64,000 nt of DNA from an uncultured Pseudomonadota bacterium (GCA_903834835.1 CAILKO010000025.1:62001-126000), one strand, 5' to 3'; positions 1 through 10,098 are shown, counted from the first letter of the stretch. The notes: generated by a model from the letters alone, not told the origin. Program-made: numbers and translations.

Positions 1-1
1 G

Positions 2-946
2 GAAATCAGCCGCGCATCGGCGTCGGTCGGGCTCTCCTATGGAGCGCACTCCAATCTTTGCGTAAACCAGATCCGGCGCAATGGCAGCGAGACACAGAGG
101 CGCCGATACCTTCCCAAGCTGATATCCGGCGAGTTCGTCGGGGCGCTGGCGATGTCCGAGCCCGGTGCGGGTTCGGACGTAGTAAGCATGCGCACCCGCG
201 CCGAGCGCCGCGGCGAGCGCTACCTGCTGAACGGCAACAAGATGTGGATCACGAACGGGCCCGACGCCGATGTGCTGGTTGTGTACGCCAAGACTGATGC
301 CGATGCCGGCCCGCGCGGGATCACCGCATTTCTGATCGAGAAAGGAATGAAGGGGTTTTCCACCGCGCAAAAGCTGGACAAACTCGGCATGCGCGGCTCC
401 AACACCTGCGAGCTCGTGTTCCGGGACTGCGAGGTGCCCGAGGAGAATGTGCTCGGGGCAGAAGGCCGGGGGGTGAACGTCCTGATGAGCGGCCTCGACT
501 ACGAGCGCGTAGTCCTCGCAGGCGGGCCGCTCGGCATCATGGCCTCCTGTCTGGACCTTGCCGTGCCCTATCTGCACCAGCGTCGCCAGTTCGGGCAAGC
601 GATCGGAGAGTTCCAGCTGATGCAGGGCAAACTTGCAGACATGTACGTAAGCTTTTCCGCCGCGAGAGCCTATGTCTATGCAGTCGGCCAGGCGCTTGAC
701 CGCAGCGCAGCAGCTGGCGGAGACCCGGCCGCGCGCAAGGATGCTGCTGGCGCGATCCTCTATGCAGCCGAGCGAGCGACATGGATGGCCGGTGAGACCA
801 TCCAGACACTCGGTGGCATGGGGTACATCAATGAAACCGGCGCGGGACGCCTGTGGCGCGACGCGAAGCTTTACGAAATCGGCGCGGGGACTTCGGAAAT
901 TCGTCGCTGGTTGATCGGCCGCGAGCTATTCGAGCGGACCGCCTGA
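2..946 (+). CDS. Acyl-CoA dehydrogenase, isovaleryl-CoA dehydrogenase-like; 5' end lies outside the window
   Basis: Frame is open from base 2 ([28 protein letters not shown]...) into ORF 152..946. Contains [23 protein letters not shown] and [11 protein letters not shown], typical of the acyl-CoA dehydrogenase family. Confidence 0.9.
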   Translation, partial: EISRASASVGLSYGAHSNLCVNQIRRNGSETQRRRYLPKLISGEFVGALAMSEPGAGSDVVSMRTRAERRGERYLLNGNKMWITNGPDADVLVVYAKTDADAGPRGITAFLIEKGMKGFSTAQKLDKLGMRGSNTCELVFRDCEVPEENVLGAEGRGVNVLMSGLDYERVVLAGGPLGIMASCLDLAVPYLHQRRQFGQAIGEFQLMQGKLADMYVSFSAARAYVYAVGQALDRSAAAGGDPAARKDAAGAILYAAERATWMAGETIQTLGGMGYINETGAGRLWRDAKLYEIGAGTSEIRRWLIGRELFERTA

Positions 947-995
947 CACAATCCCGCCGAGCCGCGGCATAAACCATTTACACAAGGAGCTGATC

Positions 996-2180
996 TTGAC
1001 TCAGGACCCTATCGTCATTGTTTCTGTCGCGCGCACCCCGATGGGTGCGTTTCAGGGCGAATTGAAGGACATCCCGGCCGCACAACTTGGCGCGGCCGCG
1101 ATACGCGCGGCGCTCGAGCGCGCTGGCCTGCAGCCCGATGATGTTCAGGAAGTGCTGATGGGCTGCGTGCTGATGGCCGGCCAAGGGCAAGCGCCCGCCA
1201 GACAGGCCGCACTCGGCGCAGGACTCCCGCAGTCGGCCGGCTGCACCACGCTTAACAAGATGTGCGGTTCCGGGATGAAGGCGGCGATGCTTGCGCACGA
1301 CATCCTCGTCGCGGGAAGCCAGGACATCATGGTCGCGGGCGGAATGGAGTCGATGACGCTCGCGCCCTACCTCCTGCCGAAGGCACGCGCGGGCCTGCGC
1401 ATGGGTCACTCCGAAGTGCTCGATCACATGTTCTTCGACGGGCTTGAGGACGCCTATGACAAAGGCCGACTGATGGGCACCTTTGCGGAGGACTGCGCGC
1501 AGAAGTACCAGTTCTCGCGCGAGGCTCAGGATGCCTTCGCGATCACTTCGCTGGAACGCGCGCAGAAGGCAAATGCGGAAGGATGGTTCGCATGGGAAAC
1601 CGTTCCAATCGCCTTGAAGGCAGGCAAAGACGAGCGCTTCATGGAGCGCGACGAGCCCCCCTTCAAGGCCAGGATCGACAAGATTCCGCAGCTGCGACCT
1701 GCGTTCAGAAAGGACGGGACAGTGACCGCTGCAAACTCGTCGTCGATCTCCGATGGCGCCGCCGCGCTGGTTCTTACAAGACGCTCGGTGGCGGAGAAGC
1801 GCGGGCTTAAACCGCTCGCCACGATCATTGCGCATACCAGCCACGCTCAGGCGCCTGCATGGTTCACAACCGCACCTGTCGGTGCGATGCAGAAGCTGTT
1901 CGACCTTACAGGTTGGGGAGTCAAGGATGTGGACCTGTTCGAGGTAAACGAAGCCTTCGCGGTGGTTAGCATGGCCGCGATGAGGGAACTCTCGATTCCG
2001 CACGAAAAGCTCAATGTGCATGGCGGCGCCTGTGCCTTGGGTCACCCGATCGGAGCCTCCGGCGCGCGCATCGTGGTCAGCCTCGTCGGCGCACTGCGCA
2101 AATACGGCCTGAAGCGCGGCGTCGCGAGCCTGTGCATCGGCGGCGGCGAAGCCACCGCCCTCGCTCTGGAGCTCGCATGA
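996..2180 (+). CDS. Acetyl-CoA C-acetyltransferase (thiolase)
   Basis: Thiolase motifs NKMCGSGMKA, NVHGGACALGHPIGASGARI and CIGGGEATAL. Apparent TTG start. Confidence 0.92.
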   Translation: MTQDPIVIVSVARTPMGAFQGELKDIPAAQLGAAAIRAALERAGLQPDDVQEVLMGCVLMAGQGQAPARQAALGAGLPQSAGCTTLNKMCGSGMKAAMLAHDILVAGSQDIMVAGGMESMTLAPYLLPKARAGLRMGHSEVLDHMFFDGLEDAYDKGRLMGTFAEDCAQKYQFSREAQDAFAITSLERAQKANAEGWFAWETVPIALKAGKDERFMERDEPPFKARIDKIPQLRPAFRKDGTVTAANSSSISDGAAALVLTRRSVAEKRGLKPLATIIAHTSHAQAPAWFTTAPVGAMQKLFDLTGWGVKDVDLFEVNEAFAVVSMAAMRELSIPHEKLNVHGGACALGHPIGASGARIVVSLVGALRKYGLKRGVASLCIGGGEATALALELA

Positions 2181-2569
2181 GCCGCCGCCTGATTTCCTCC
2201 GGTTCGAAATTCGAGTCGGTCGCCGGCTACAGCCGTGCCGTTGTGGACGGCGACTGGGTCCATGTTTCGGGCACTACCGGCTTCAACTACCAGACGATGA
2301 CCATCGAGGACGACCTTCAGGCCCAGGCCCATCAGGCCTTCCGCAATATCGCTGACGCGCTCGCGCAGGCGGGTGCGTCCCTGGACGAAGTCGTCAGAGT
2401 CCGCTACTACATGAGCGATCCGAGCGCCTTCGAGGCCGCCGGACCGGTGTTCGGTCAGTACCTTGGCAAGTCGCGCCCTGCAGCAACAGCCATCGTCTGC
2501 ACGCTGATCGATCCGCGCATGAAAATCGAAATCGAGGTCACCGCGCGCAAGGGCAGCGCAGCCGCATGA
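2177..2569 (+). CDS. RidA family protein
   Basis: ATGA overlap with the thiolase stop; VHVSGTTGFNYQTMTIEDDLQAQAHQAFRNIADALAQAGASLDEVVRVRYYMSD pattern. Confidence 0.85.
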   Translation: MSRRLISSGSKFESVAGYSRAVVDGDWVHVSGTTGFNYQTMTIEDDLQAQAHQAFRNIADALAQAGASLDEVVRVRYYMSDPSAFEAAGPVFGQYLGKSRPAATAIVCTLIDPRMKIEIEVTARKGSAAA

Positions 2570-2982
2570 GCAGCTCGGATCCGGCCCTCCTGCACGCGCT
2601 GCAGAAACTGCTAGACAACGAGCCCTTCGCCTCGCCCTGGAAGTTCCGGGTCGTCAGCGTCGGGGAAGGACGTTGTACGCTGGAGCTCCCGTTCCGTGAT
2701 TCCCTCGCGCGCCCGGGTGGCATCATGAACGGCCCTGCGTTGATGGCGGCGGCCGATTGCTCGATGTGGCTGGCGATCAAGTCGCTGATCGGAATCGAGG
2801 GTGACGCGCTCACCTCCGAGATGACCACTGCGTTTCTCGCACCCGCGAGAGGGGAATCCGTGCTGTGCCACAGCAGCGTCATGCAGCTCGGCAAGCGGCG
2901 CATCTACGGCACTGCAGAGTGTCGCAACGCGGCCGGCAAAATCTTCAGTCATCACACACTCACCTACGCACGCCTGCGCTAG
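2566..2982 (+). CDS. PaaI-like hotdog-fold thioesterase
   Basis: ATGA overlap with previous gene; RPGGIMNGPALMAAADCSMWLAI hotdog signature. Confidence 0.78.
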   Translation: MSSSDPALLHALQKLLDNEPFASPWKFRVVSVGEGRCTLELPFRDSLARPGGIMNGPALMAAADCSMWLAIKSLIGIEGDALTSEMTTAFLAPARGESVLCHSSVMQLGKRRIYGTAECRNAAGKIFSHHTLTYARLR

Positions 2983-3008
2983 CGCGAGGGGACGCCCGAA
3001 AGGACAGC

Positions 3009-3611
3009 ATGGCTGCACCAATCGATTTCTACTTCGATTTTTCATCCCCCTACGGTTATTTCGCCGCAGACAGGATCGACGCACTCGCGGCGAAACATGG
3101 GCGCACCGTTACATGGCGGCCGGTCCTCCTCGGTGCGATATTCAAGGTAAGCGGCGGCCAGCCGCTGCCGTCAATACCACTGAAAGGTCCGTACTCGCTG
3201 CGCGATATTCCGCGCTCTGCCGCCTACTATGGCCTTCCGTATCGCCAACCGACGCGCTTTCCCGTAGCTACAGTCTCGGCGGTGCGCGCGTACTACTGGG
3301 CCGAGGCTCTGGATCCAGCGCGCGCGGTGACGCTCGCCAAGGCGATTCTGACTGGATATTTTCAGATGGATCGCGACATTTCTGATGCGAAGACCATCAT
3401 TGCGATTGGCAGCGAGGCTGGCTTCGAATCCGTGGCGATGGAAGCGGGCATTGGCGACCCCGTTGTAAAAGACCGGGTCAAGCGAGAGACGGACGCTGCG
3501 ATCGTGCGCGGCGTCTTCGGCTCTCCCTACCTCATCATCGACGGCGAGCCCTTCTGGGGCATGGACCGCTTCGACCAGGCGGACCGCTGGCTCCAGACAG
3601 GGGGCTGGTAG
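3009..3611 (+). CDS. 2-hydroxychromene-2-carboxylate isomerase / DsbA-fold family protein
   Basis: IDFYFDFSSPYGYFAADRI at N-terminus and GVFGSPYLIIDGEPFWGMDRF at C-terminus. Start set at ATG 3009. Confidence 0.88.
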   Translation: MAAPIDFYFDFSSPYGYFAADRIDALAAKHGRTVTWRPVLLGAIFKVSGGQPLPSIPLKGPYSLRDIPRSAAYYGLPYRQPTRFPVATVSAVRAYYWAEALDPARAVTLAKAILTGYFQMDRDISDAKTIIAIGSEAGFESVAMEAGIGDPVVKDRVKRETDAAIVRGVFGSPYLIIDGEPFWGMDRFDQADRWLQTGGW

Positions 3612-3630
3612 CGCAGGCGCGGAGCTTCGC

Positions 3631-4614
3631 CTAGAGCTTGTCGCAGTAGGCGAAGGCGTTGCCGACGGGTGAGGCCCAGGTATCGATGTAATCGACGACG
3701 GTGGTAGGACACCCGTCAGAGACAGCCGCCGCCGAAATCCACGCGCAGGTTTCCCGCGAGCCCAGCGCCGGCCCTCCGGGCTGGGGAATGCCCGTTGCCA
3801 TCTTGCTCCGCTTGCTGGTGTCCTGGCTGGGATCATCCGGTGGGATTACGTAGCTGTCAAAGTACTCCGCCATGCCTCGCGCATCGCCTCGGCTGAGATG
3901 ATCAAGGATCCGCAGATCGAACTCGGTATTCAGCCACGCTTCCGGCATGCCCGGTGTATGCCAGAGCCCGCCGGAGCCGACCACACCGACGCGCAGATCG
4001 CCGGGGAAACTGTCTATCACCTCGCGCACGGCCTTGCCGAACTGGTAGCAGCGCTTGCCCGTCGGTTGCGGGGCAAAATAGAGATTCATCATGACCGGCA
4101 CGATCGGAATATCGAATTCCGTCAATTCTTCCGCGGTCCGAATGACGCCGCTCGGCAGGCCCTTGTCCGGCTTGGGCATGTCCAGGCAGAACGCCGGATC
4201 GAAACCCCGATCCATCACCCCCGTAAGCAAAGCCGACGCGAGCTCCGGATGCCCCTTGAAGGTGAAGCCGGGTTCGACGTGCCGGCCGGCGAGCGGCCCC
4301 TTTACGATCTTGGAGTCCTTGCGGAACGTCTCACCCAGGTAGATCGCAAAGGCCGGGTAGTTATTGAAGTCGAAACATTCGAGCTGATCATCGCTGAAGC
4401 AGATCAGGACATCCGGTTTGAGCGCCGCAACCCGCTCGCGCAGAATCCGGAAGCCCTCGTGGACCCGGTTAGCTTTCTTGATGTTCGTCTCATCGTCCTC
4501 GATCGGCGTGTCCTTCCGGATCGGCCGCGTGAGACGGCGCTCCCGCCAGAGTTCACCGGGCATCGACGTCGTGCCGCCATGCGAATGAAAAAAAGTTCCG
4601 ACAAGCTTGGCCAT
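3631..4614 (-). CDS. LigB-type (class III) extradiol ring-cleavage dioxygenase, protocatechuate 4,5-dioxygenase beta-like
   Basis: MAKLVGTFFHSHGG, ALKPDVLICFSDDQLECF and VGVVGSGGLWHTPG motifs. Confidence 0.85.
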   Translation of the reverse strand: MAKLVGTFFHSHGGTTSMPGELWRERRLTRPIRKDTPIEDDETNIKKANRVHEGFRILRERVAALKPDVLICFSDDQLECFDFNNYPAFAIYLGETFRKDSKIVKGPLAGRHVEPGFTFKGHPELASALLTGVMDRGFDPAFCLDMPKPDKGLPSGVIRTAEELTEFDIPIVPVMMNLYFAPQPTGKRCYQFGKAVREVIDSFPGDLRVGVVGSGGLWHTPGMPEAWLNTEFDLRILDHLSRGDARGMAEYFDSYVIPPDDPSQDTSKRSKMATGIPQPGGPALGSRETCAWISAAAVSDGCPTTVVDYIDTWASPVGNAFAYCDKL

Positions 4615-4659
4615 GGTTATGCGTGCCTCCGATAGCTAGTGTGAACGCGAGTTCCGGCC

Positions 4660-5640
4660 TCAGTTCTGCGTGATGCCGAGTTTGCGTATGAGATCCGGCC
4701 AGACGGCAAGTTCAGACATCCAGAATCTGCTGGTCTCTTCGATGTTCGATGGCCAGGGATCCAGTCCGAGTTCGATGAAACGCTTACTTACCTCCGCGCT
4801 TGCGACTGTCTTTGCAACTTCGGCGTTCAGCCGCAGAAGAATGTCTCTGGGCGTTCCCGTGGGTGCCCAGATCGCGGTCCAGGTGAGCGCCTCGTAGCCC
4901 GGAGCTGCCTCGGCAAGCGAAGGCACATCCGGAAAACCGGCAATCCGGTTCTTTCCGGTCACGGCGATGGGCTTGAGCCTGCCCCCCTTGATATGGGTAA
5001 TAAACGCATTCGGGCCGGCAACAACCAGCGGAATCTGGCCGCCGAGCATGTCCTGGACCGAGGCAGCGGACCCTTTGTAGTGAATGATCTGGAAGTTAAG
5101 ACCCGATCGTACCTTGAACAGTTCAAGGGAAAGATGATGCGCGGACCCCGCCCCGGAATCGGCAATCGCGACCGCCCCGGGGTTCGCCTTTGCATACTCG
5201 ACGAGTTCCTTCAGGTTCGAATACTTCGCCGAAGGTCCCGCCGCAATCATCATCGATGCCTTGATCAGGCCGGCGACTGCAACGAATTCCTTGGCCGGGT
5301 CGTAAGGCAGGTCCTTCATCAGACCCACAGCGTGGACCGCCGCACCCGGATCCGAGAGAAGCAGCGTGTAGCCGTCCGCCGGTGATTTCGCGACGATATT
5401 CGCGCCGATGGTCCCGCCTGCGCCTGGACGATTGTCAACGACGATCGTCGCACCCAGTCCTGTCTGAACGCCAGGCAAAATGGCACGCGCGATGATGTCT
5501 GCGCCGCCGCCCGGAGGAAAAGGCACGACCATCTTGATGGGCTTGGACGGAAACGCCTGTGCCCCCGCCAGCGAGGACGCGAGCGCGAGGCTGCAGGAAA
5601 CTACGCTTTTGACCAAACTGCCAGCAAAGCTGGTTTTCAT
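4660..5640 (-). CDS. Tripartite tricarboxylate transporter substrate-binding protein (Bug/TctC family)
   Basis: Signal peptide then FPSKPIKMVVPFPPGGGADIIARAI...VDNRPGAGGTIGANIVAKSPADGYTLL. Confidence 0.93.
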   Translation of the reverse strand: MKTSFAGSLVKSVVSCSLALASSLAGAQAFPSKPIKMVVPFPPGGGADIIARAILPGVQTGLGATIVVDNRPGAGGTIGANIVAKSPADGYTLLLSDPGAAVHAVGLMKDLPYDPAKEFVAVAGLIKASMMIAAGPSAKYSNLKELVEYAKANPGAVAIADSGAGSAHHLSLELFKVRSGLNFQIIHYKGSAASVQDMLGGQIPLVVAGPNAFITHIKGGRLKPIAVTGKNRIAGFPDVPSLAEAAPGYEALTWTAIWAPTGTPRDILLRLNAEVAKTVASAEVSKRFIELGLDPWPSNIEETSRFWMSELAVWPDLIRKLGITQN

Positions 5641-5663
5641 ACGTCCTCCTCAATTGGATCCAT

Positions 5664-6482
5664 CTAATAGTCCAGCTTCTCCGGGAACATGGCCGTTCCC
5701 TGGCCGCCCGAGATGATAAAGCCACCATCAACCACCAGATTCGCGCCCGTTACGCTTGCCGCGTCGTCCGACGCCAGATAGAGCGCGGCCAGGGCGACAT
5801 CCCGCGGATGGATCAGGCGGTTCAGAAGATTCGTCTTCTCGAAATACGCGTCACGCTGCGGATTGCTCAGCTCGGGATTCGAGATCACCCCGGGCGACAC
5901 CGTATTCACCCTGACACCTCGTCCGGCACATTCGATGGCAAGCAATTCGCTCATGCGTATGACCGCCGCCTTCATGATGTTGTGCGCCAGGGCGCCGGGC
6001 GCATGACCGAACAGTCCCGCCATTGATCCCATGTTGATGATATTCGCGCCTCTGCGCCCGGCGAGAACCGGCATCGCAGCCTTCGCTGCCATGAGCATGA
6101 GTGTGAGCTCATTGTCGACGGAGAAATTCCACGCCTCTCGCGTGACGGTCTCAAGATTGAACCGTTTGAACATCGCGGCGTTGTTGAACAGGATGTCGAA
6201 GCCGCCATAGCTTTCGACGGCGAAATCGATCAGACGAGGAATGGATTTTTCATCAGAAAGATCCAGCGGATGAAGGGACTTCATCTCGCCCCCCGCTTCG
6301 GCGACCAGCTCGACCGTCTTCGCCCCGGAGACGGGATCAATGTCACAACCTACGACCTTGGCTCCCTGCTCGGCAAAAACAAGCGCGGCAGCGCGACCTA
6401 TACCGCCGCGGCTGCCGCCGCCGGTTCCGGTTATCAGTGCGATTCTGCCTTCCAGCCTGCGTACTGACTGTACCCCCGCCAT
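5664..6482 (-). CDS. SDR family oxidoreductase (atypical, HxxxK at the catalytic position)
   Basis: GRIALITGTGGGSRGGIGRAAALVF, ILFNNAAMF and AHNIMKAAVIRMSELLA. Confidence 0.88.
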   Translation of the reverse strand: MAGVQSVRRLEGRIALITGTGGGSRGGIGRAAALVFAEQGAKVVGCDIDPVSGAKTVELVAEAGGEMKSLHPLDLSDEKSIPRLIDFAVESYGGFDILFNNAAMFKRFNLETVTREAWNFSVDNELTLMLMAAKAAMPVLAGRRGANIINMGSMAGLFGHAPGALAHNIMKAAVIRMSELLAIECAGRGVRVNTVSPGVISNPELSNPQRDAYFEKTNLLNRLIHPRDVALAALYLASDDAASVTGANLVVDGGFIISGGQGTAMFPEKLDY

Positions 6483-6540
6483 ACGACCTCCTCGGTTTTG
6501 GGTTCTTCGGGCCGCGCTCAGCCCTTCCGGGCATTCAGCA

Positions 6541-7617
6541 TCACGGCACTACCGTGATATGCAGCGGGTCCTCGCCCTCCACCTCGCGGCCCAGTGTTCT
6601 GCAGGCGAGATCAAGCTGATCGATGCCGAACTTGTGGCTGTGCATCCGCGAGAAGTCGAACTTCCGGGACTCCAGCACCTTGATCGCCTGCTCGCGCGCC
6701 CAGTCGCTCACGGAGAAGACGCTCTTCAGCGTCAATGCCTTGAACATCAATTCGTCCGGAGAAAGGCCGGGGATTCCGGTCTTGCCCTTCAGACCGGCGA
6801 GCACGATCGTGCCTTGGGGCCGGACAACCTTGATCGCGTCCAGGATCGGCTGCAGATCGGAGGGTGTCGTGTCAACCGCGATATCGACCAGGTCACCCCG
6901 GGTGATTTCCCGTATCGTGTCCACCACGGGCTCCGCCTCGCTGTTGATGACGTGCGTCGCACCGAGCGACAGGGCGAGATCGAGCTTCCATTTGCGGCGC
7001 GCACGACCCACCACGATGATGGTCCGCGCACCGGCCTGCTTCGCGGCAACCACAGCGCCGAGACCGCGCTGGCCGGGTCCGAATATCACCATCGAGTCGC
7101 CCACCTTGGTGCCGGGTGCACGCACCGCCCAGTCAAATCCGGCGCTCAGCGGATTGAAGAGTACTGCGTCCTCGATGTCGAGTTCGTCGGACATGGGATA
7201 CATGTAGGTACTTGGGAGCAACTGGATAAAGTCCGCATATCCGCCCGCGATTCCACCGCTGACCGGAGTCAGTCCGTACATGGTCCGTGAGCTGCAATGC
7301 GTTTCCCTGCCGGACCGGCAGGATCTGCAGGTCCCGCACGTAACGATGGTCTTTACAGCCACCCGCTGTCCGACCTTGACCTGCCATCTGGCCGCAGCGG
7401 TCGGCCCCAGCTTCTCGATGCGACCGACTATCTCGTGCCCTGGTACCAGCGGATAGCCTACCGAGTGAACGCCCGTATAGAGGTCCCAGTCGACGCCACA
7501 CATGCCGTTGCCTTCGACACGAAGGATGGCCCCATCGGCGGCGGGCTCGTCCGGAATCTCGTTCGTCCGCATTTCGATCTGGCGCGGCGCCGTCAACGTG
7601 GCTGCACGCACCTTCAT
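6541..7617 (-). CDS. Zinc-dependent alcohol dehydrogenase (MDR superfamily)
   Basis: GVDWDLYTG, VPGHEIVGRIEKLG and TCGTCRSCRSGRETHC structural zinc cysteines. Confidence 0.88.
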   Translation of the reverse strand: MKVRAATLTAPRQIEMRTNEIPDEPAADGAILRVEGNGMCGVDWDLYTGVHSVGYPLVPGHEIVGRIEKLGPTAAARWQVKVGQRVAVKTIVTCGTCRSCRSGRETHCSSRTMYGLTPVSGGIAGGYADFIQLLPSTYMYPMSDELDIEDAVLFNPLSAGFDWAVRAPGTKVGDSMVIFGPGQRGLGAVVAAKQAGARTIIVVGRARRKWKLDLALSLGATHVINSEAEPVVDTIREITRGDLVDIAVDTTPSDLQPILDAIKVVRPQGTIVLAGLKGKTGIPGLSPDELMFKALTLKSVFSVSDWAREQAIKVLESRKFDFSRMHSHKFGIDQLDLACRTLGREVEGEDPLHITVVP

Positions 7618-8028
7618 GGCCTGTCTCCCCAGTTTCGCGCCGCTGCGTGTTCCAATTTCCGCTTCATGATCCCCCTCCTTCGTTGACTTACGGAGCCCGC
7701 CAGCATAGGACTACCCCATACCTGCGAGCGAGCATTTCATTTTCCGATACCCGCATGATGCACCGGCTGCGTCGCCCTACAAACCGCGCTGCACCGCAGT
7801 ACCCGGTCGCGTCAGGCCGGCCAACCCGCGGAAAATGAAATCGCGTTGACCGTCCCTACCGGCCTAGGGTACTTTGAAGTCCCGAATCATAGCTGTATCG
7901 GCCGCTGACCGAGTGGCCGCACACGCAGCGACTGCCGTCGCGTATGCGAGGGATGTTACGGGCGCCACCAAACGACGTGCGCGAACATTCCCGGGCAGCC
8001 TGCCATATTCGCCAGAGAGGAGAACGAC

Positions 8029-9363
8029 ATGCTCACAGAACTTCAGAACGAAAGACTTTGCAGGGTGGGGCCCAAGGCGCCCATGGGCCGCATGCTGCGC
8101 GAGTACTGGTTCCCGGTCATGCTGTCGGAGGAACTCACCCCCGCCTGCGATCCGAAGCGCCTCACGATACTGGGCGAAAAGCTGGTCGCATTCCGCGACA
8201 GCGCCGGCCGGGTCGGCATCATCGCGGAGGGTTGCCCGCACCGGGGCGCATCCATGGCCATCGCCAAGGTCGAGAACAACGGCCTGCGCTGCCTGTTCCA
8301 CGGCTGGGTCCTCGATGTGCAAGGCAAACTTCTCGAAGTTCCCACGGAACCCGAGGACAGCCCGCGCAAGAACATCGTGCCACCAACCGGCTATCTGGTG
8401 CGTGAAGTTGCCGGGGTCATATGGCTCTTCATGGGGAAAAAAGCTCCACCGCCATTCCCGGATTTCGCCTGGACCCGCATGTCGCCCGATCACGTCATCA
8501 AGATGAAGGCGATCACCGAATGCAACTACGTTCAGAATATCGAGGGCGTAATCGACTCGGTGCATACGAACTTCCTGCACTCGGATGCCCTGCACGGCAC
8601 GGCCGCGAAGGAAGGCGAATCCGGCAAGATCGAGCACGGCGCCGAAAACCGGATCATGCGCCCTTCGGTCGACAAGTCTCCCCGGCTGCAGCTACAGAAC
8701 ACGGCCTACGGGTTCCGCTATGCCGCGATACGCAAACCCATCATCGACCCGGACAAGAATCAGTACATACGCACGACCCTCTGGATTGCGCCAAGCACGA
8801 TCACCTTCTCGGCGGCAAAGGACGAAGGTTTCATGCAGATCATGACGCCTATCGACGACGAGAACACGATTTTCTGGCATTTCCGCTATTCGTATGCGGC
8901 GCCATTCACCGAACTCGAGCACAAGGCCTATCCGAAGTGGGTCGGCCTGTCGCGCGATGAAGAGAATCTCGACGAGAATTTTCGCAGCCGTCGTAACCCC
9001 GGGAACAATTGGCTGCAGGACCGGGCCGCGATGCGTCGCAACGAAACTTTCTCGGGCATCAAGGGCGTCAATATCGAGGACTTTGCCGTCGCCGAAAGCA
9101 TGGGACCGATTGTCGATCGCAGCGTCCAGTATCTCGGGCCGACGGATCTGGCGGTCGCTCAGATGCGGCGCCTGATGCTGCAGTCGCTCGATCGATTCGA
9201 AGCCGGCGAGAAGCCCCTCGGACTCGCCGAGCCGGTCGACCACAGTCGCCTGCGCGCCGAAGAAAAGGTGATCTCCCGATCGACTCCCTGGCAGACAGTA
9301 GGCGCCTTCGCGGGCGAGCCGACCTCGGGCGACAAGTCCGCGGTGATTGAGCATCAGGAGTAA
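8029..9363 (+). CDS. Rieske 2Fe-2S aromatic ring-hydroxylating oxygenase, large subunit (phthalate dioxygenase-like)
   Basis: Rieske ligands CPHRGASM...CLFHGW; SVHTNFLHSD mononuclear iron region. Confidence 0.92.
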   Translation: MLTELQNERLCRVGPKAPMGRMLREYWFPVMLSEELTPACDPKRLTILGEKLVAFRDSAGRVGIIAEGCPHRGASMAIAKVENNGLRCLFHGWVLDVQGKLLEVPTEPEDSPRKNIVPPTGYLVREVAGVIWLFMGKKAPPPFPDFAWTRMSPDHVIKMKAITECNYVQNIEGVIDSVHTNFLHSDALHGTAAKEGESGKIEHGAENRIMRPSVDKSPRLQLQNTAYGFRYAAIRKPIIDPDKNQYIRTTLWIAPSTITFSAAKDEGFMQIMTPIDDENTIFWHFRYSYAAPFTELEHKAYPKWVGLSRDEENLDENFRSRRNPGNNWLQDRAAMRRNETFSGIKGVNIEDFAVAESMGPIVDRSVQYLGPTDLAVAQMRRLMLQSLDRFEAGEKPLGLAEPVDHSRLRAEEKVISRSTPWQTVGAFAGEPTSGDKSAVIEHQE

Positions 9364-9402
9364 CAATCGCCGCTGTGGCAGCCGGATCCGGTTGCATTGC
9401 GT

Positions 9403-9443
9403 GAAAAGCCCGACCGCGCAATGCGCGGCCGGGCTTTTCTTTT
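9403..9443. terminator. Intrinsic terminator, probably bidirectional
   Basis: GAAAAGCCCGACCGCGC-AAT-GCGCGGCCGGGCTTTTC, 17-bp arms with one mismatch, then TTTTC. Lies between the convergent Rieske gene and GST gene. Confidence 0.85.
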
Positions 9444-9447
9444 CAGG

Positions 9448-10098
9448 TTAGCGCCCGACGGGCACACGCTCCAGCGCCTGCTTCTCGAAGTCGAGAAGCT
9501 TCTGCACGCTCGCACGTGCCTTCATGCGCGCAAGGTGGGCATTGCAGTTCGGGTACCGTGCAATATCCAGACCGTCGGGCGCCAGTCGGATTGCCCTGAG
9601 GAAGGTCCAGAAGAAGTGGCTGTCCACTGCCGTGAAATGATCGAAGAACCACTCGCGGCCTGAGAGCAGGCTGTCCGCCAGGGTGAAGTGTTCGTCCAGC
9701 AATTTCACGCCGCACATCCTCACATTCGCCTCAGTGCCCGGCACATCGCAGTAGCGCTGCGGACTGCCGATCAGAGAGACCGCCGGGTGGATGCCCGATG
9801 CACACCATGCGAGATGCGCAATCGCCTGGAATTCCTCAGCAGGATTGGAAGGCAGAAGCCGGGCGGCCGGAAAATTTCTGGCGATCCAGAGGTTGATGGC
9901 CACATTCTCTGTCAGTGGCGAACCATCAATCACGAGCGTCGGCACCTTGTGCTTCGGATTGAGCTCCAGGTATTCGGGGCTGTTCTGTTCACGCTTCAGG
10001 ACATCGACCACATGGACATCGAATTCCGCCCCTGCCTCGACGAGGTTGATGTAGGGCACCATGGAACAGGCGATCGGGGTGTAGTACAGCTTGAGCAT
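9448..10098 (-). CDS. Glutathione S-transferase family protein
   Basis: MLKLYYTPIACSMVPYINLVEAGAEFDVHVVDVLKREQNSPEYLELNPKHKVPTLVIDGSPLTENVAI. Confidence 0.88.
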   Translation of the reverse strand: MLKLYYTPIACSMVPYINLVEAGAEFDVHVVDVLKREQNSPEYLELNPKHKVPTLVIDGSPLTENVAINLWIARNFPAARLLPSNPAEEFQAIAHLAWCASGIHPAVSLIGSPQRYCDVPGTEANVRMCGVKLLDEHFTLADSLLSGREWFFDHFTAVDSHFFWTFLRAIRLAPDGLDIARYPNCNAHLARMKARASVQKLLDFEKQALERVPVGR

